DNA of 44,310 nucleotides, from NCBI GenBank assembly GCA_028289365.1, contig JANQQM010000023.1, forward strand, positions 1-44,310, read 5' to 3'. A program made the position numbers and the translations under genes. A model generated the notes under the pieces. It had not been told where the DNA came from and made no database searches. It saw only the letters and a list, made by a program, of their open reading frames with translations. The DNA is from Salaquimonas sp. (GTDB taxonomy: Bacteria; Pseudomonadota; Alphaproteobacteria; Rhizobiales; Rhizobiaceae). Numbering within the stretch: position 1 is the first letter of the stretch; every line of letters begins with the position of its first letter. Positions 34,946 to 43,661 of the stretch are shown here, piece by piece.

Positions 34946-35509
34946 ATGACAAAACTGATATCCGCCCTTGGTCAGTTCGCCAAAGCTGTCGCTGCAACGA
35001 TGATGGCATTGATGTTCCTGACCTTCGTTTTGCAGATTGTCATTCGATATTCTGCCCGGCTGGACTGGTTACCCGCGCAATTCCCGATCCTAGATCCCAC
35101 GCGCTACGGGTGGACGCTTGAATTCTGTCTATTCCTGTGGGTGTGGCTTATTTTCTGGGGCAATGCTTTCGTTGTCCGGGATCGTGATCACGTCATATTT
35201 GACATCTTGTACAATGCTGTCAGCCCGACAACCCGGCGTTGGTTTGTAATCATTGCCGGCGTGGCAATCAGTGTCGGCTTGGTCCTGTCAATCGAGCCGA
35301 CATGGGCCAAATTTCATATTCTTCGGCTAAAAAAGACCGCAACACTCACAGCCGTGTTTGGAGATGGAATCCGAATGCGCGACATTTACTCGATCTACAT
35401 TTTCTTCCTCGTGGCAGTAGCCCTTCGATATGCATGGGCCGCGTACCGGGCCGTGCGCTATGGCGTTGCAGAGCCTGATACTGATGCTGACGGAGCATCC
35501 CTTAAATGA
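34946..35509 (+). CDS. dctQ: TRAP transporter small membrane subunit, DctQ family
   Basis: 187 residues with four membrane helices. The family Trp-rich block is seen as FCLFLWVWLIFWGNAFVVRDRDHV. It is longer than minimal DctQ proteins because of the insert after the first helix (RLDWLPAQFPILDPTRYGW). AAGG lies five bases upstream of ATG 34946. It overlaps dctM by four bases and forms the membrane complex with it, driven by a sodium gradient. Confidence 0.9.
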   Translation: MTKLISALGQFAKAVAATMMALMFLTFVLQIVIRYSARLDWLPAQFPILDPTRYGWTLEFCLFLWVWLIFWGNAFVVRDRDHVIFDILYNAVSPTTRRWFVIIAGVAISVGLVLSIEPTWAKFHILRLKKTATLTAVFGDGIRMRDIYSIYIFFLVAVALRYAWAAYRAVRYGVAEPDTDADGASLK

Positions 35510-36801
35510 GCGTCGAGTTTCTTGTCTGCATAGCTACTCTTTTTTTTCTGGCAGGCATTGGCGCGCCGATAGCCTATGCGATCCTGATAGCCTCCATCGT
35601 ATATCTGTTTGCCGCCGGTCAGAGCATTGGCATTGCCGGCAAGGTTCTGATGGATGGGCTCTACCAAAGCTTCATCCTGCTGGCGGTTCCGCTATTTATT
35701 GTTGCGGCAAATATCATGAATGCGGGCACGATCAGCGATCGGCTGCTCAGCTTTTGTGTCGCGCTGGTCGGTCGCTTTCGCGGCGGACTTGGCCATGTAA
35801 ACGTGGTGGCGTCTTTGATCTTTTCCGGCATGTCCGGCTCAGCGGTTGCTGATGCAGCCGGCATCGGCAAGATCATCATCGAAATGATGACCAAGAGCGG
35901 CCATTACACACGCGGCTACGCGGCCGCGATTACCGCAGCCTCGGCCACAATTGGCCCGATCATTCCTCCTTCCATTCCGATGGTGCTGTATGCCTTGGTA
36001 TCAAACACCTCCATCGGATATCTTTTCCTGGGTGGCATTATTCCCGGCCTTTTGATGGGTGCGGTTCTTATGGCGATGAATACGGTTCTGTCTCATCGCC
36101 GGGGTTTTGCTCTGGAAGAACCGGTTCCATTATCTGAATTGCCTCGGCGCACCGTGGACGCATTCCCTGCCCTGCTCATGCCGGCGATACTGCTTTATGG
36201 AATTTACGGCGGCGTGACCACACCAACGGAAGCCGCAGCAGTAGCAGCCTTTTATGCTCTGATACTCGCGACATTTTTCTATCGGGCACTAAGCTTTCGG
36301 TCCCTCTATGAGATCCTTGTGGAAAGTGCCCGGTCGTCCGCGGCCGTAGGCTTGGTGATCGGGGGCGCGCTGATACTGAACTATGTCGTTGCCTCAGAAA
36401 ACATTCCCGGAATACTGGCCGAGCGTCTGGTTGAAATTGATGTCAGCCCGCTCGCATTCATGCTGGGTGTCAATATCCTGCTATTGCTACTGGGTTGTGT
36501 ACTGGACGCTACAACGATTATCCTGGTGATTATACCGCTATTCCTGCCTACCTGCCGTGAATTGGGTATCGATCTCGTCCACTTCGGCATCGTGGCTGTT
36601 GTAAATTGCATGATCGGTCTGATCACCCCGCCTTACGGCATTCTCCTGTTTGTATTGAACGCCGTAACTCGAATTCCGCTAGGTGAAATCATAAGCGAAG
36701 TATGGCCATTTTTGCTGGCGCTATTGCTTGCATTATTGGGATTGGTCTTGCTGCCAGACCTGGTGTTATGGCTCCCGCGCGTCTTCGGATACGCAGGCTA
36801 G
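35506..36801 (+). CDS. dctM: TRAP transporter large membrane subunit, DctM family
   Basis: 431 residues, about 12 helices. DctM landmarks: AVPLFIVAANIMNAG, GGLGHVNVVASLIFSGMSGSAVADAAG, TAASATIGPIIPPSIPMV and GVTTPTEAAAVAAFYAL, with the C-terminal TPPYGILLFV repeat. It is the transport-path subunit. The gene starts inside dctQ and ends the operon; no terminator hairpin was recognised downstream. Together with dctP and dctQ it should import the acid handled by the neighbouring lyases. Confidence 0.93.
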   Translation: MSVEFLVCIATLFFLAGIGAPIAYAILIASIVYLFAAGQSIGIAGKVLMDGLYQSFILLAVPLFIVAANIMNAGTISDRLLSFCVALVGRFRGGLGHVNVVASLIFSGMSGSAVADAAGIGKIIIEMMTKSGHYTRGYAAAITAASATIGPIIPPSIPMVLYALVSNTSIGYLFLGGIIPGLLMGAVLMAMNTVLSHRRGFALEEPVPLSELPRRTVDAFPALLMPAILLYGIYGGVTTPTEAAAVAAFYALILATFFYRALSFRSLYEILVESARSSAAVGLVIGGALILNYVVASENIPGILAERLVEIDVSPLAFMLGVNILLLLLGCVLDATTIILVIIPLFLPTCRELGIDLVHFGIVAVVNCMIGLITPPYGILLFVLNAVTRIPLGEIISEVWPFLLALLLALLGLVLLPDLVLWLPRVFGYAG

Positions 36802-36980
36802 GTCTGGCTGGCTGCGGTATTGTTCGCTCCGCCAACTACCCATAGCTCGGATCTGTATATTCTTTGGGCCAACAGCAGTCATCAATTACAAAATAAATGT
36901 CCTGAATGGGTCATCGAACACAGCGAATCCCACACACGCATATGCGTGCCGGCACAAATAGCAGCGATCTATACAGGCAA

Positions 36981-37505
36981 TCATGCGGGTGCGTTATTCT
37001 TATTATTCTCGATGAATTTCTGCCTTCGTTCATTCATTAAATCACAGAGCACTTCTGGTTCCATTCCGTAATATTCGGGAAGAAAATCATCCTCGCCAGA
37101 TTGTTTTTTAATCATATGGCCCAAAAGTCCATTGCGACCTGACGAAAATACCACCATATCAATTTCGCGCTTGCGTATCACATGGCTCGTCCAGATCTTA
37201 AACTCTGTACAATCTCTCCAGCTGACATAGCGTTTTTTGAAATAGTTCGTGATGGTGAACCCCTTATTGTCGAGCTTCAGGCTAGTTGAACCCGGCATCA
37301 GGAGAATAGCCGCAGATAAAAACCCTGCTGCCCAAATCGACATCAATAGCCAATACACCCAGGTTGCTCCAGCGGCGTGTTTTCCAAATTCAGTCAAAAC
37401 CAATAACCCGGAGGATATAGCTAATTGCCACATAGCTTTTGTCGGGTCAGGTTCCAGCAGCAGCAACTCGCCGCAGTCCTTTTCTATCTTGGTAATATAA
37501 TTCAT
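36981..37505 (-). CDS. Small membrane protein with PH-like domain
   Basis: 174 residues from ATG 37505; a TTG at 37529 is the alternative. Two hydrophobic segments (MWQLAISSGLLVLTEFG and VYWLLMSIWAAGFLSAAILL) are followed by a bacterial PH-like stretch: TSLKLDNKGFTITNYFKKRYVSWRDCTEF, a pattern shared by many membrane-anchored PH-fold proteins of unknown role. The C-terminus is charged. It stands alone, convergent with dctM. No specific function can be given. Confidence 0.7.
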   Translation of the reverse strand: MNYITKIEKDCGELLLLEPDPTKAMWQLAISSGLLVLTEFGKHAAGATWVYWLLMSIWAAGFLSAAILLMPGSTSLKLDNKGFTITNYFKKRYVSWRDCTEFKIWTSHVIRKREIDMVVFSSGRNGLLGHMIKKQSGEDDFLPEYYGMEPEVLCDLMNERRQKFIENNKNNAPA

Positions 37506-37689
37506 CTGTTCAAATTGGCAGGTCCGCAATCAACTGCTCATAGTGATAAGCTAAACACGATCAAACCTTCAGCGTTACGCCTGTCTATCTATGAAAAATA
37601 TCATTGATATTACTAATAAACAGCAATTGATTTATGGAGCTTTTGAAAGAATACTATTTTTCCTCAATTACATTTAGGGAATAGTGACC

Positions 37690-38082
37690 ATGTCTATTAG
37701 ATCCGAGATTGAGCAGTGTTATGCTGCCTATGCGAACCTTGACTTGCCAGGCGCAATGTCTATTTTTGCCGACAACATTAAATTTGACTGGCCTCAGAAT
37801 GGTGCACCTGAACAGTTTTGTGGTTGTTGCGAAGGCCTTGAGGCAATGGAACAAAGGCTAATGGCTTTGGCCGAGGCCTTCGACTATGAGGCAGTAAACA
37901 CAAAGGATATTCTGGTTGATGGCAACAAGGCTGCCTGTCAGCTCTCCATGAAACTACGTTCAAAGACCACTGGTGAAACAGCGTTAATCCACACGGTACA
38001 TTTCTGGCAGTTTGAGAATGGGAAGTGCGTAGAGTTCACTGAATATTACGATACGGCACTGTTAGACTCACTGCTAAAGTAA
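37690..38082 (+). CDS. NTF2-fold (SnoaL-like) protein
   Basis: 130 residues from ATG 37690 with AGGGA upstream. The pattern is a SnoaL/NTF2-like cone: N-terminal helix EQCYAAYANLDLPGAMSIFADN, the conserved FDWPQ, the middle GLEAMEQRLMALAE, and strands ending in HTVHFWQFENGKCVEFTEYYD. Such proteins are small-molecule isomerases, hydrolases or ligand binders; no catalytic residue is decisive here. It is the first of two NTF2-fold genes flanking a CBS gene. Confidence 0.78.
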   Translation: MSIRSEIEQCYAAYANLDLPGAMSIFADNIKFDWPQNGAPEQFCGCCEGLEAMEQRLMALAEAFDYEAVNTKDILVDGNKAACQLSMKLRSKTTGETALIHTVHFWQFENGKCVEFTEYYDTALLDSLLK

Positions 38083-38128
38083 AACACAATTTTCTGCACG
38101 ATGACCAAAAATTGCGTGCCCCTGGATT

Positions 38129-38284
38129 GCTAAATTTGGGCACCGACAGTTTCTTGCGATATACTGGGCCAAGCAGTCGCAACGGTAGGCAATGATGCGC
38201 AAGGATTCATGGCCCATAGTTGTCAATATTGTTCTTGTGGGAGACCTTTGCACATACGGCATACCATCATGCGCTGAGACCTGA
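38129..38284 (+). pseudogene. Decayed duplicate of the 5' end and upstream region of the SH3-protein gene
   Basis: Bases 38129-38220 align with 39199-39290, the promoter region and first codons of the SH3 gene, at roughly 80% by eye; shared blocks include TTGCGATATA, TCGCAACGGT and AATGATGCGCAA. The copy still opens with MMRKDSWPIVVNIVLVG, against MMRKVSWHVVLVVGLVG in the intact gene, then ends after 30 codons. It therefore appears to be the remnant of a second gene copy whose body was lost, with the CBS gene now 16 bases downstream. Confidence 0.75.
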
Positions 38285-38299
38285 TTGAAAGGATAAGAC

Positions 38300-38737
38300 A
38301 TGACCATCAAATCAATGTTTGACTTGGACAATCAATCCCTTTCCAGCGGAACACCGGACATGCCAATGAAGCAGGCCGTCGAACAAATGGTCGAAAAACG
38401 CGCCAATGCGCTCGTCATTCTTGCCAATGACGAAAGCTTGGCCGGCATCATCACTGACCATGATGTCATGCGTGCACTTGCAAAGAATGAAGGGCAATTG
38501 GTCGATATGATTGTCGGTGACTGGATGACCAGCAATGTTATCACTTGCTCTTCATCGACCAGGCTATCTGACGCCATGAAGCTGATGGGACGCCACAAGA
38601 TTCGTCATCTCGTTGTGGAGGAGGAAGGCAATCCAGTCGCAGTTATTGGCATTCGTGCATTGCTTTCAAAAATCCATGAACTAGACGAACTTGAAATCAA
38701 TGTCTTGCGAGACATGGCGGTTGCTCGCAGTGCATGA
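38300..38737 (+). CDS. CBS-pair domain protein
   Basis: 145 residues; AAGGA lies upstream of ATG 38300. Two CBS motifs fill the protein: MKQAVEQMVEKRANALVILANDESLAGIITDHDVMRAL and, after VGDWMTSNVITCSSS, LSDAMKLMGRHKIRHLVVEEEGNPVAVIGIRALL. Stand-alone CBS pairs bind adenosine nucleotides and act as energy or redox sensors. The last six codons overlap the next gene, so the two are probably translated in a coupled way. Confidence 0.9.
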   Translation: MTIKSMFDLDNQSLSSGTPDMPMKQAVEQMVEKRANALVILANDESLAGIITDHDVMRALAKNEGQLVDMIVGDWMTSNVITCSSSTRLSDAMKLMGRHKIRHLVVEEEGNPVAVIGIRALLSKIHELDELEINVLRDMAVARSA

Positions 38738-39092
38738 TGCAGAGCTCAATATTCGCATCGCCATCGAGAACTATGTGACCGGGTTCAATAAGGGGAACAA
38801 AGAGCTTCTGCGGCAGGTCCTCCACCCACGATTCATATCAACTGGATACTTTCAAGGGGAGTTCCAGTGGGATAGTGCCGATGAATTCGCCGATTTCTGT
38901 GCCGAAGCCGCCCCCGACCCAGATGGCCCAATACCGGAATGGAAAATTGAAACACTAGCGATATCCGGAAAAACTGCTGTTGTGGTAGTGCGAAACCGAT
39001 GGGGCAGCCGTCAGTTTCGCGATAGTCTTACACTGTTGCAAGACGATGGACGTTGGCAGATTATTTTTAAGGCATTCCACGCTCTAGAATGA
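38730..39092 (+). CDS. NTF2-fold protein, putative lumazine-binding-like
   Basis: 120 residues from GTG 38730, which overlaps the CBS gene by eight bases; the frame is open further upstream (ATG 38691) inside it. Pattern: IRIAIENYVTGFNKGNKELLRQVLHPRF, then WKIETLAISGKTAVVVVRNRWG, and a final RDSLTLLQDDGRWQIIFKAFH. This last signature is that of the Lumazine_bd_2/DUF4440-type NTF2 proteins. Ligand and role are unknown. Confidence 0.75.
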   Translation: MHDAELNIRIAIENYVTGFNKGNKELLRQVLHPRFISTGYFQGEFQWDSADEFADFCAEAAPDPDGPIPEWKIETLAISGKTAVVVVRNRWGSRQFRDSLTLLQDDGRWQIIFKAFHALE

Positions 39093-39264
39093 AAGTTTTG
39101 CAAGGCGCCTCGCGCTTTTACTGTATGATAGCCGGGCCTGCCGTTAGTACTAGAATATGTATTTTCTGCGCTATGGAAAAATCGGCACCCAGATTAATTT
39201 CTGAATTTGGGCGACTACAGCATTTGCGATATAGTAGACCAGAGAATCGCAACGGTGGCTAATG

Positions 39265-39948
39265 ATGCGCAAAGTTTCATGGCATGTAGTACTGGTTGTC
39301 GGTTTAGTTGGTTGGGCAATTGGTAAAGGCTACGACGAAACTGTAATTCGTGGACTGGAAGACTCCGGTCTTACGGATGTCAGTTTGACTGACATTGTCG
39401 GCAGTATACCGTCTAAACAGGATGCAATCCCTGTACCCCAAAGAAGAAATGCGCCGTCGAATATCGTGCCTGTAGAGCCGATTAAAGCAACAGGAATTCA
39501 ACCCAGGATAATGTATGTAGACGCCGAGCGCTTGAATGTCCGGTCCGGTCCGAGCTTAGAAACTCGACAGGTCTGGACCCTGAAGCGAGACGACCGCGTT
39601 ACAATCACCGCTGCGCAAAACGAATGGCGCCATGTGGAGGGCGAACGGTTCTCAGGTTGGGTTCATGGTGGATATCTAACGCCAAGGAATTCCCCCAACA
39701 CTTCCGTAGCCTCAATTCCCCAAAATACGAAGAGTCCCCAATTATCGGATAGCCAGATAAGGCATGAACTAATCAACAGGTCTATAGCCCATTATAGGGG
39801 CGCCTGTCCTTGTCCTTACAATGTCAGGCGGAATGGCAAAAGATGTGGACCGGACAGCTTATATTCGATACCAGGCGGGGCGTCACCGCTGTGTTATGAA
39901 CGCGATATTTCTGCAGCGATGATTGCGGATTATCGCGCTCGGCAATAG
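39265..39948 (+). CDS. Exported SH3-domain protein with Cys-rich C-terminal domain
   Basis: 227 residues from ATG 39265 (GGTGG six bases upstream; ATG 39262 is the alternative). An N-terminal hydrophobic segment (HVVLVVGLVGWAIG) is a signal or anchor. After a linker, a bacterial SH3 domain starts at about residue 84: DAERLNVRSGPSLETRQVWTL, ending WRHVEGERFSGWVHGGYL. The C-terminal 65 residues carry a compact domain, RGACPCPYNVRRNGKRCG plus a later CYERD, with four cysteines; this occurs in exported proteins of phages and plasmids. SH3_3 domains often bind cell wall. A degenerate copy of its 5' end lies 1 kb upstream. Confidence 0.8.
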   Translation: MRKVSWHVVLVVGLVGWAIGKGYDETVIRGLEDSGLTDVSLTDIVGSIPSKQDAIPVPQRRNAPSNIVPVEPIKATGIQPRIMYVDAERLNVRSGPSLETRQVWTLKRDDRVTITAAQNEWRHVEGERFSGWVHGGYLTPRNSPNTSVASIPQNTKSPQLSDSQIRHELINRSIAHYRGACPCPYNVRRNGKRCGPDSLYSIPGGASPLCYERDISAAMIADYRARQ

Positions 39949-40256
39949 GCAAGTTGCAGTAGCCTATTTTCTGCGGTTCGCTTCATCAAAAAAAGCAAGA
40001 TATGTAACGCCTGCACATTCACTCGATCCGGAAGCATGGACCTATAGCCCCCTAATCCCAGTTCCCAAAGTTTTTGTCGTTTGACTGTTTTTCCGTCTTC
40101 CACGAATTCGCGAATTTCGCTCCACTTGAAGACCCAGGACTTTGAACCGCCCCTGGTCTGCAACAAGTACAAGCCGACGCCGTCGGTCAAACGCCGCTTA
40201 CTCAAGCGCTCGGCCTTGCAATCAGCATCAGCAAGTCTGTGAATTCCTCCAGTCAT
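39930..40256 (-). pseudogene. N-terminal stump of a tyrosine-type phage integrase (DUF4102 part only)
   Basis: The recognisable start is MTGGIHRLADADCKAERLS, and then KRRLTDGVGLYLLQTRGGSKSWVFKW, the DUF4102/Arm-DNA-binding domain of P4-type integrases. LWELGLGGYRS closes it. After that the sequence departs from the family and stops at 39930, overlapping the tail of the SH3 gene by 19 bases. The core-binding and catalytic R-H-R-Y domains are gone. The frame is open up to 40385 but that stretch looks like attachment-site DNA rather than protein. It lies downstream of the tRNA-Ser 3' end in the same orientation, the classical place for an integrase. Confidence 0.8.
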
Positions 40257-40396
40257 ATCAAAACTGAAACTATTTACCCCGTTATACCACTGCGATAACG
40301 GTATAAAGTAAGAAGCAGTCAGATAGACACCCTGCCCTAATGCTCTAATTTTATTTAGGTTTTTAAGATAACCAGATACAGCCATATAGGTAAAAC

Positions 40397-40486
40397 TGGC
40401 GGAGAGAGAGGGATTCGAACCCTCGAGACGGTTGCCCGCCTACACACTTTCCAGGCGTGCGCCTTCGACCACTCGGCCACCTCTCC
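40397..40486 (-). tRNA. tRNA-Ser (anticodon GGA)
   Basis: On the minus strand a 90-base class II tRNA runs from GGAGAGG to CTCTCCGCCA with encoded CCA. The acceptor arm pairs (last pair G-T). The D-arm has GGCCGAGTGGTCGAAGGC, the anticodon loop is CTGGAAA (GGA, serine), a long variable arm follows, and the T-arm has GGTTCGAATCC. An integrase remnant lies just past its 3' end, so the T-arm/3' end is the likely attachment core. Confidence 0.97.
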
Positions 40487-40516
40487 TAACTGCACTCAAT
40501 CTGAGCAGCGCGGCGC

Positions 40517-40544
40517 ACTATACAAATAAGCTTGGCGACTGCAA
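40517..40544 (-). promoter_or_regulatory. Promoter of tRNA-Ser
   Basis: On the minus strand TTGCAG (40544-40539) and TATAGT (40522-40517) are separated by 16 bases, matching alphaproteobacterial sigma-70 promoters. The start of transcription would fall near 40510, some 24 bases before the mature tRNA. Confidence 0.6.
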
Positions 40545-40692
40545 GTCTTGTCGCAAATGAATGGCCGAACTATTTGAAACATTGCCAAATTCGGCCGAAA
40601 AGCTTAAATTTAGCTGGCTGACGAACGGATAACGATAACGCATTACAACAATTCGTCCGCGAACATATGGGAATTGAACCGGAAGTAATCAG

Positions 40693-41016
40693 ATGCTACG
40701 CGGCTTGTTTCGTATATTAAGCCTTGTCAGCTTGGCACTGGCACTGGTTTCGGGAGTACTGGATGTTACCCGATCCATCGCCGATTCCCAGATTATCTTC
40801 ACGCCGCTTTATGTCGACTGGATCCGTCTGAGCCCGGGTACACTCAACAGTTTTGGCGAAACGGTTTCCGAATATCTGCATCCCTGGGTCTGGGATCCTG
40901 TCATAACCACGCTCTTGAAAGCGCCGACCTGGACGGTATTTGCTCTATTGGCGGTACTGCTCGGCATGGCATCCCGCCGCAAACGCAAGCGCTGGCAGGA
41001 AAATTTCGGCGCCTGA
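40693..41016 (+). CDS. Conserved small membrane protein of Hyphomicrobiales
   Basis: 107 residues; GGAAG lies seven bases upstream of ATG 40693. Two membrane segments: FRILSLVSLALALVSGVLDV near the N-terminus and TWTVFALLAVLLGMA near residues 79-93, followed by a basic tail (RRKRKRW). The stretch between contains PLYVDWIRLSPGTLN and is probably periplasmic. The composition and layout match a conserved alphaproteobacterial family of unknown function. It lies 33 bases before msrA and is likely in one operon with it. Confidence 0.75.
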   Translation: MLRGLFRILSLVSLALALVSGVLDVTRSIADSQIIFTPLYVDWIRLSPGTLNSFGETVSEYLHPWVWDPVITTLLKAPTWTVFALLAVLLGMASRRKRKRWQENFGA

Positions 41017-41049
41017 CAAGAATTTATTCATTCCCCGGAGAAAGCCGTC

Positions 41050-41718
41050 ATGAACTTGCTGGACATGTTTACCAAGAAGAGCAAACTTCCTTCTGATGAC
41101 GAAGCTCTGACCGGTCGTGATGATCCAATTCCGACTGCCTCGCATCATTTCGTCAACAAGACTGAGCTGAAAGGCCCGTTCCCCGAAGGCATGGAAATGG
41201 CAATGTTCGGATTGGGTTGTTTCTGGGGCGCTGAGCGCATTTTCTGGAACTTGCCGGGCGTATACATAACAGCAGTCGGATATGCTGCCGGCTCCACGAA
41301 AAACCCGACCTACCAGGAAGTCTGCACCGGCATGACCGGCCATAACGAAGTCGTGCTGGTCGTGTACGACCCTGCCAAGATCAGCTACGGAACGCTTCTT
41401 GCGACGTTTTGGGAATCGCATGATCCAACCCAGGGCATGCGTCAAGGCAACGATGTCGGCACGCAATATCGTTCAGGAATCTACACATTTTCTGATGAAC
41501 AGCGGGAGCTGGCAGAAAAAAGCCGCCGCGAGTATTCAAACGCGCTTGCTGACGCCGGCAGGAATGCGACGATCACAACCGAAATTATCGATGCACCCGA
41601 ATTCTTTTACGCGGAAGACTATCACCAGCAATATCTGGCAAAAAACCCGATGGGCTATTGTGGGCTTGGCGGCACCGGCGTCGCCTGTCCGGCCAGCGCG
41701 GTAATGCCGGCAGAATAG
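41050..41718 (+). CDS. msrA: Peptide methionine-S-sulfoxide reductase
   Basis: 222 residues. The catalytic motif GCFWG is at 56-60 with active Cys57, followed by [37 protein letters not shown], and [12 protein letters not shown], all typical. Resolving cysteines lie near the end ([13 protein letters not shown]). It reduces the S-form of methionine sulfoxide in oxidised proteins using thioredoxin. There is no MsrB domain. GGAG lies nine bases upstream of ATG 41050. It converges with mepA with nine bases between the stops. Confidence 0.96.
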   Translation: MNLLDMFTKKSKLPSDDEALTGRDDPIPTASHHFVNKTELKGPFPEGMEMAMFGLGCFWGAERIFWNLPGVYITAVGYAAGSTKNPTYQEVCTGMTGHNEVVLVVYDPAKISYGTLLATFWESHDPTQGMRQGNDVGTQYRSGIYTFSDEQRELAEKSRREYSNALADAGRNATITTEIIDAPEFFYAEDYHQQYLAKNPMGYCGLGGTGVACPASAVMPAE

Positions 41719-41727
41719 GTTACTGAA

Positions 41728-42822
41728 TTATCTTTCCGGACGAGGTGTCGGAACCGGAACATCGATATCGGCTGCCCAGGCCGAGCTTGTCGTCTTGCTT
41801 GCCTCGATCGGCTTGCTGGCAAGGATAGACGCTACGTCAACATCAGGAATATCGATTTCGGGCGCGTTGAATGCAGCAGCCTGAATCCGGTACTCAGCCT
41901 TGTCGCCCGCTATTTCCCCTGCTTGCAGAACATTCAGACAAGCCTTTGGCAAGTCTGCCATCACTTTCTCACGGGGCTTCTTTGGTTTCTCGTTCTTAGA
42001 AGGTTTTCGGGGTTTCAAGGCGACATTGAACCACCAATTGAGTGTCTTGGCGTCACAACCTATGTCGGAACCTACGGCCTTTTGTGGTGTGCAACCCGGT
42101 GAACCCTCAGGGCAGAAAATACGCACGTGAAAATGATAGTGGTGGCCATAATTGGGCCGGATCTTCGAAAGCCATGCCCGATCGCCCTTGACCGTATCGC
42201 ACAGCTTTTTCTTGATACCGGGATGGACAAGAATTCGCTGCACTTCCGGGAATTTCGCTGTCTCGCGCAGCAGGTTCGTATAGGCTGGTTTCCAGCGTGC
42301 ATCGTCGACGTAAAGCGAACCCCGCTTCAAAACCGATACGGCGCTTAATTCCTCGCGTTCCTTGAAGTTCAGCCGCTTGTCAGGCATCGGCGTGAACCAG
42401 ATGTCGACGTCAAGACCGACTTGGTGGGACCGATGCCCTGTCAGCATCGGACCGCCCCGCGGCTGGGACATGTCGCCGATCATCAATCCGTTCCATCCCG
42501 ACTGCTTGGCCTTGACGGATAGTTCCTCGATGACTTTGACCAGATCCGGGTGACCCCAGCGCCGGTTGCGCGACAATCTCATGACTTGCCAGTCGGGGCC
42601 ATCAACAGGAATGGCAACACCACCTGCCAGACAGCCTCTCGAATAAAATCCGACCGCCTGAGGGTTTAGATCCGCCGGCAAGGGTTCGGATCCGAACAAT
42701 ACCTTGGCAGGAATCTTGCCTTGGGCATGAACTGCGCTAGCCAACGCTATACCGGCTAGCAACAATGCTGCATGTGCCATGCAAACCATGCCAAATCTGG
42801 CACTTCTGACAATGTCAGCCAT
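41728..42822 (-). CDS. mepA: Penicillin-insensitive murein endopeptidase
   Basis: 364 residues; AGAGG precedes ATG 42822. The signal peptide (LLLAGIALASAVHA|QG) indicates a periplasmic protein. The LAS-type zinc site is visible: HRSHQVGLDVDIWF supplies His and Asp, and YGHHYHFHVRIFCPEGSPGC supplies the final His and a cysteine pair. It cleaves D-Ala-meso-DAP crosslinks in peptidoglycan. About 80 residues beyond the usual core form a Lys/Pro-rich linker (KPRKPSKNEKPKKPREK) and a C-terminal tail, common in rhizobial members. Confidence 0.95.
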   Translation of the reverse strand: MADIVRSARFGMVCMAHAALLLAGIALASAVHAQGKIPAKVLFGSEPLPADLNPQAVGFYSRGCLAGGVAIPVDGPDWQVMRLSRNRRWGHPDLVKVIEELSVKAKQSGWNGLMIGDMSQPRGGPMLTGHRSHQVGLDVDIWFTPMPDKRLNFKEREELSAVSVLKRGSLYVDDARWKPAYTNLLRETAKFPEVQRILVHPGIKKKLCDTVKGDRAWLSKIRPNYGHHYHFHVRIFCPEGSPGCTPQKAVGSDIGCDAKTLNWWFNVALKPRKPSKNEKPKKPREKVMADLPKACLNVLQAGEIAGDKAEYRIQAAAFNAPEIDIPDVDVASILASKPIEASKTTSSAWAADIDVPVPTPRPER

Positions 42823-42995
42823 GGATTTGACCTCTGTTCAACTACGCAGTCGCCCCGCGCTTGAGCCGCGATACAATCCTGGTCTCAATCGAAATAACAC
42901 TAATCGAATCGAATGGTTATTTCACCAGCAATTTGTTTAGCACATATTGCTTTTAGCCGGAATGAACCGGATTTTCTGGTGAAATCCCTATGCCG

Positions 42996-43292
42996 CTAAA
43001 GTACTGAAGACAGCTTCATCGCGACATTCATGTCGCCCGAGACTTTTATCTTTCCCTGCATGAAGGCAGCTGTCGGATCCAGCTCGCCGTCAATCAATGC
43101 CTGCAGCGTTTCGAGTTCACAGGCAATCGTGCAATCAGCTTCCCCATCCTCGGTCGTCACCGTGTTGGGACTGGACGCACCGTCCACGAGCACCACACCC
43201 TCGTCACCGCAATCAAATTTGACGGTTGCGCCAAGGCCGGAATTTTCCCCAACTTTGGCTCGAATTGCTTCCGCTGCACTATCAATGCTCAT
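42996..43292 (-). CDS. SCP2 sterol-carrier domain protein
   Basis: 98 residues, a complete single SCP2 domain. GAGG lies upstream of ATG 43292. The C-terminal block AAFMQGKIKVSGDMNVAMKL is the family hallmark, preceded by the beta-strands VKFDCGDEGVVLVDG and ADCTIACELETLQALI. It forms a lipid-binding hydrophobic tunnel; the small stand-alone form in alphaproteobacteria is cytoplasmic and its ligand is not known. Neighbours give no clue. Confidence 0.92.
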   Translation of the reverse strand: MSIDSAAEAIRAKVGENSGLGATVKFDCGDEGVVLVDGASSPNTVTTEDGEADCTIACELETLQALIDGELDPTAAFMQGKIKVSGDMNVAMKLSSVL

Positions 43293-43424
43293 CTATCGAC
43301 CTCTTTGGCTGGATTTTCCGGTAATGCCCGAACAGGAATTTCTGACTATTCTCCCTAACCCCAAATCGGCGCTATTTCAATGAGAAGATAGATGTCGCTG
43401 TATGATGGATGTCCCTTTCCAATG

Positions 43425-43562
43425 CGTCATCCCGGCCGCTACTGCGAGCCGGGATCCATTGGTACCCGTAGCGGTGCGCACGACTCTCCGAATTTCAACA
43501 CAAACACCTGTGCCCGTTGCGCGGTATAATGGACCCCGGATTGCATGGCATCCGGGGTGACG
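43425..43562. repeat. Paired REP-like element 1 (REPIN-like)
   Basis: The left unit, 43425-43461, runs CGTCATCCCGG...CCGGGATCCATTGG. The right unit, 43530-43562, is its inverted relative (TGGACCCCGG...CCGGGGTGACG). Each unit folds on itself and the two face each other about 70 bases apart, the layout of a mobile paired REP. Confidence 0.75.
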
Positions 43563-43661
43563 CGGAGTACCAGGCGTGCCTCTGCAACAAAAAGGAAAAC
43601 GGCCACACGCAATCACCTCCCGACTTGTTCAGCCGTGAGTGGAAGTTGGAGTTACACAAAC

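Noticed and set aside
40257-40385. Upstream extension of the integrase frame
   Set aside because: The family start is at 40256; the extension reads through the region between tRNA and integrase and has no protein character.
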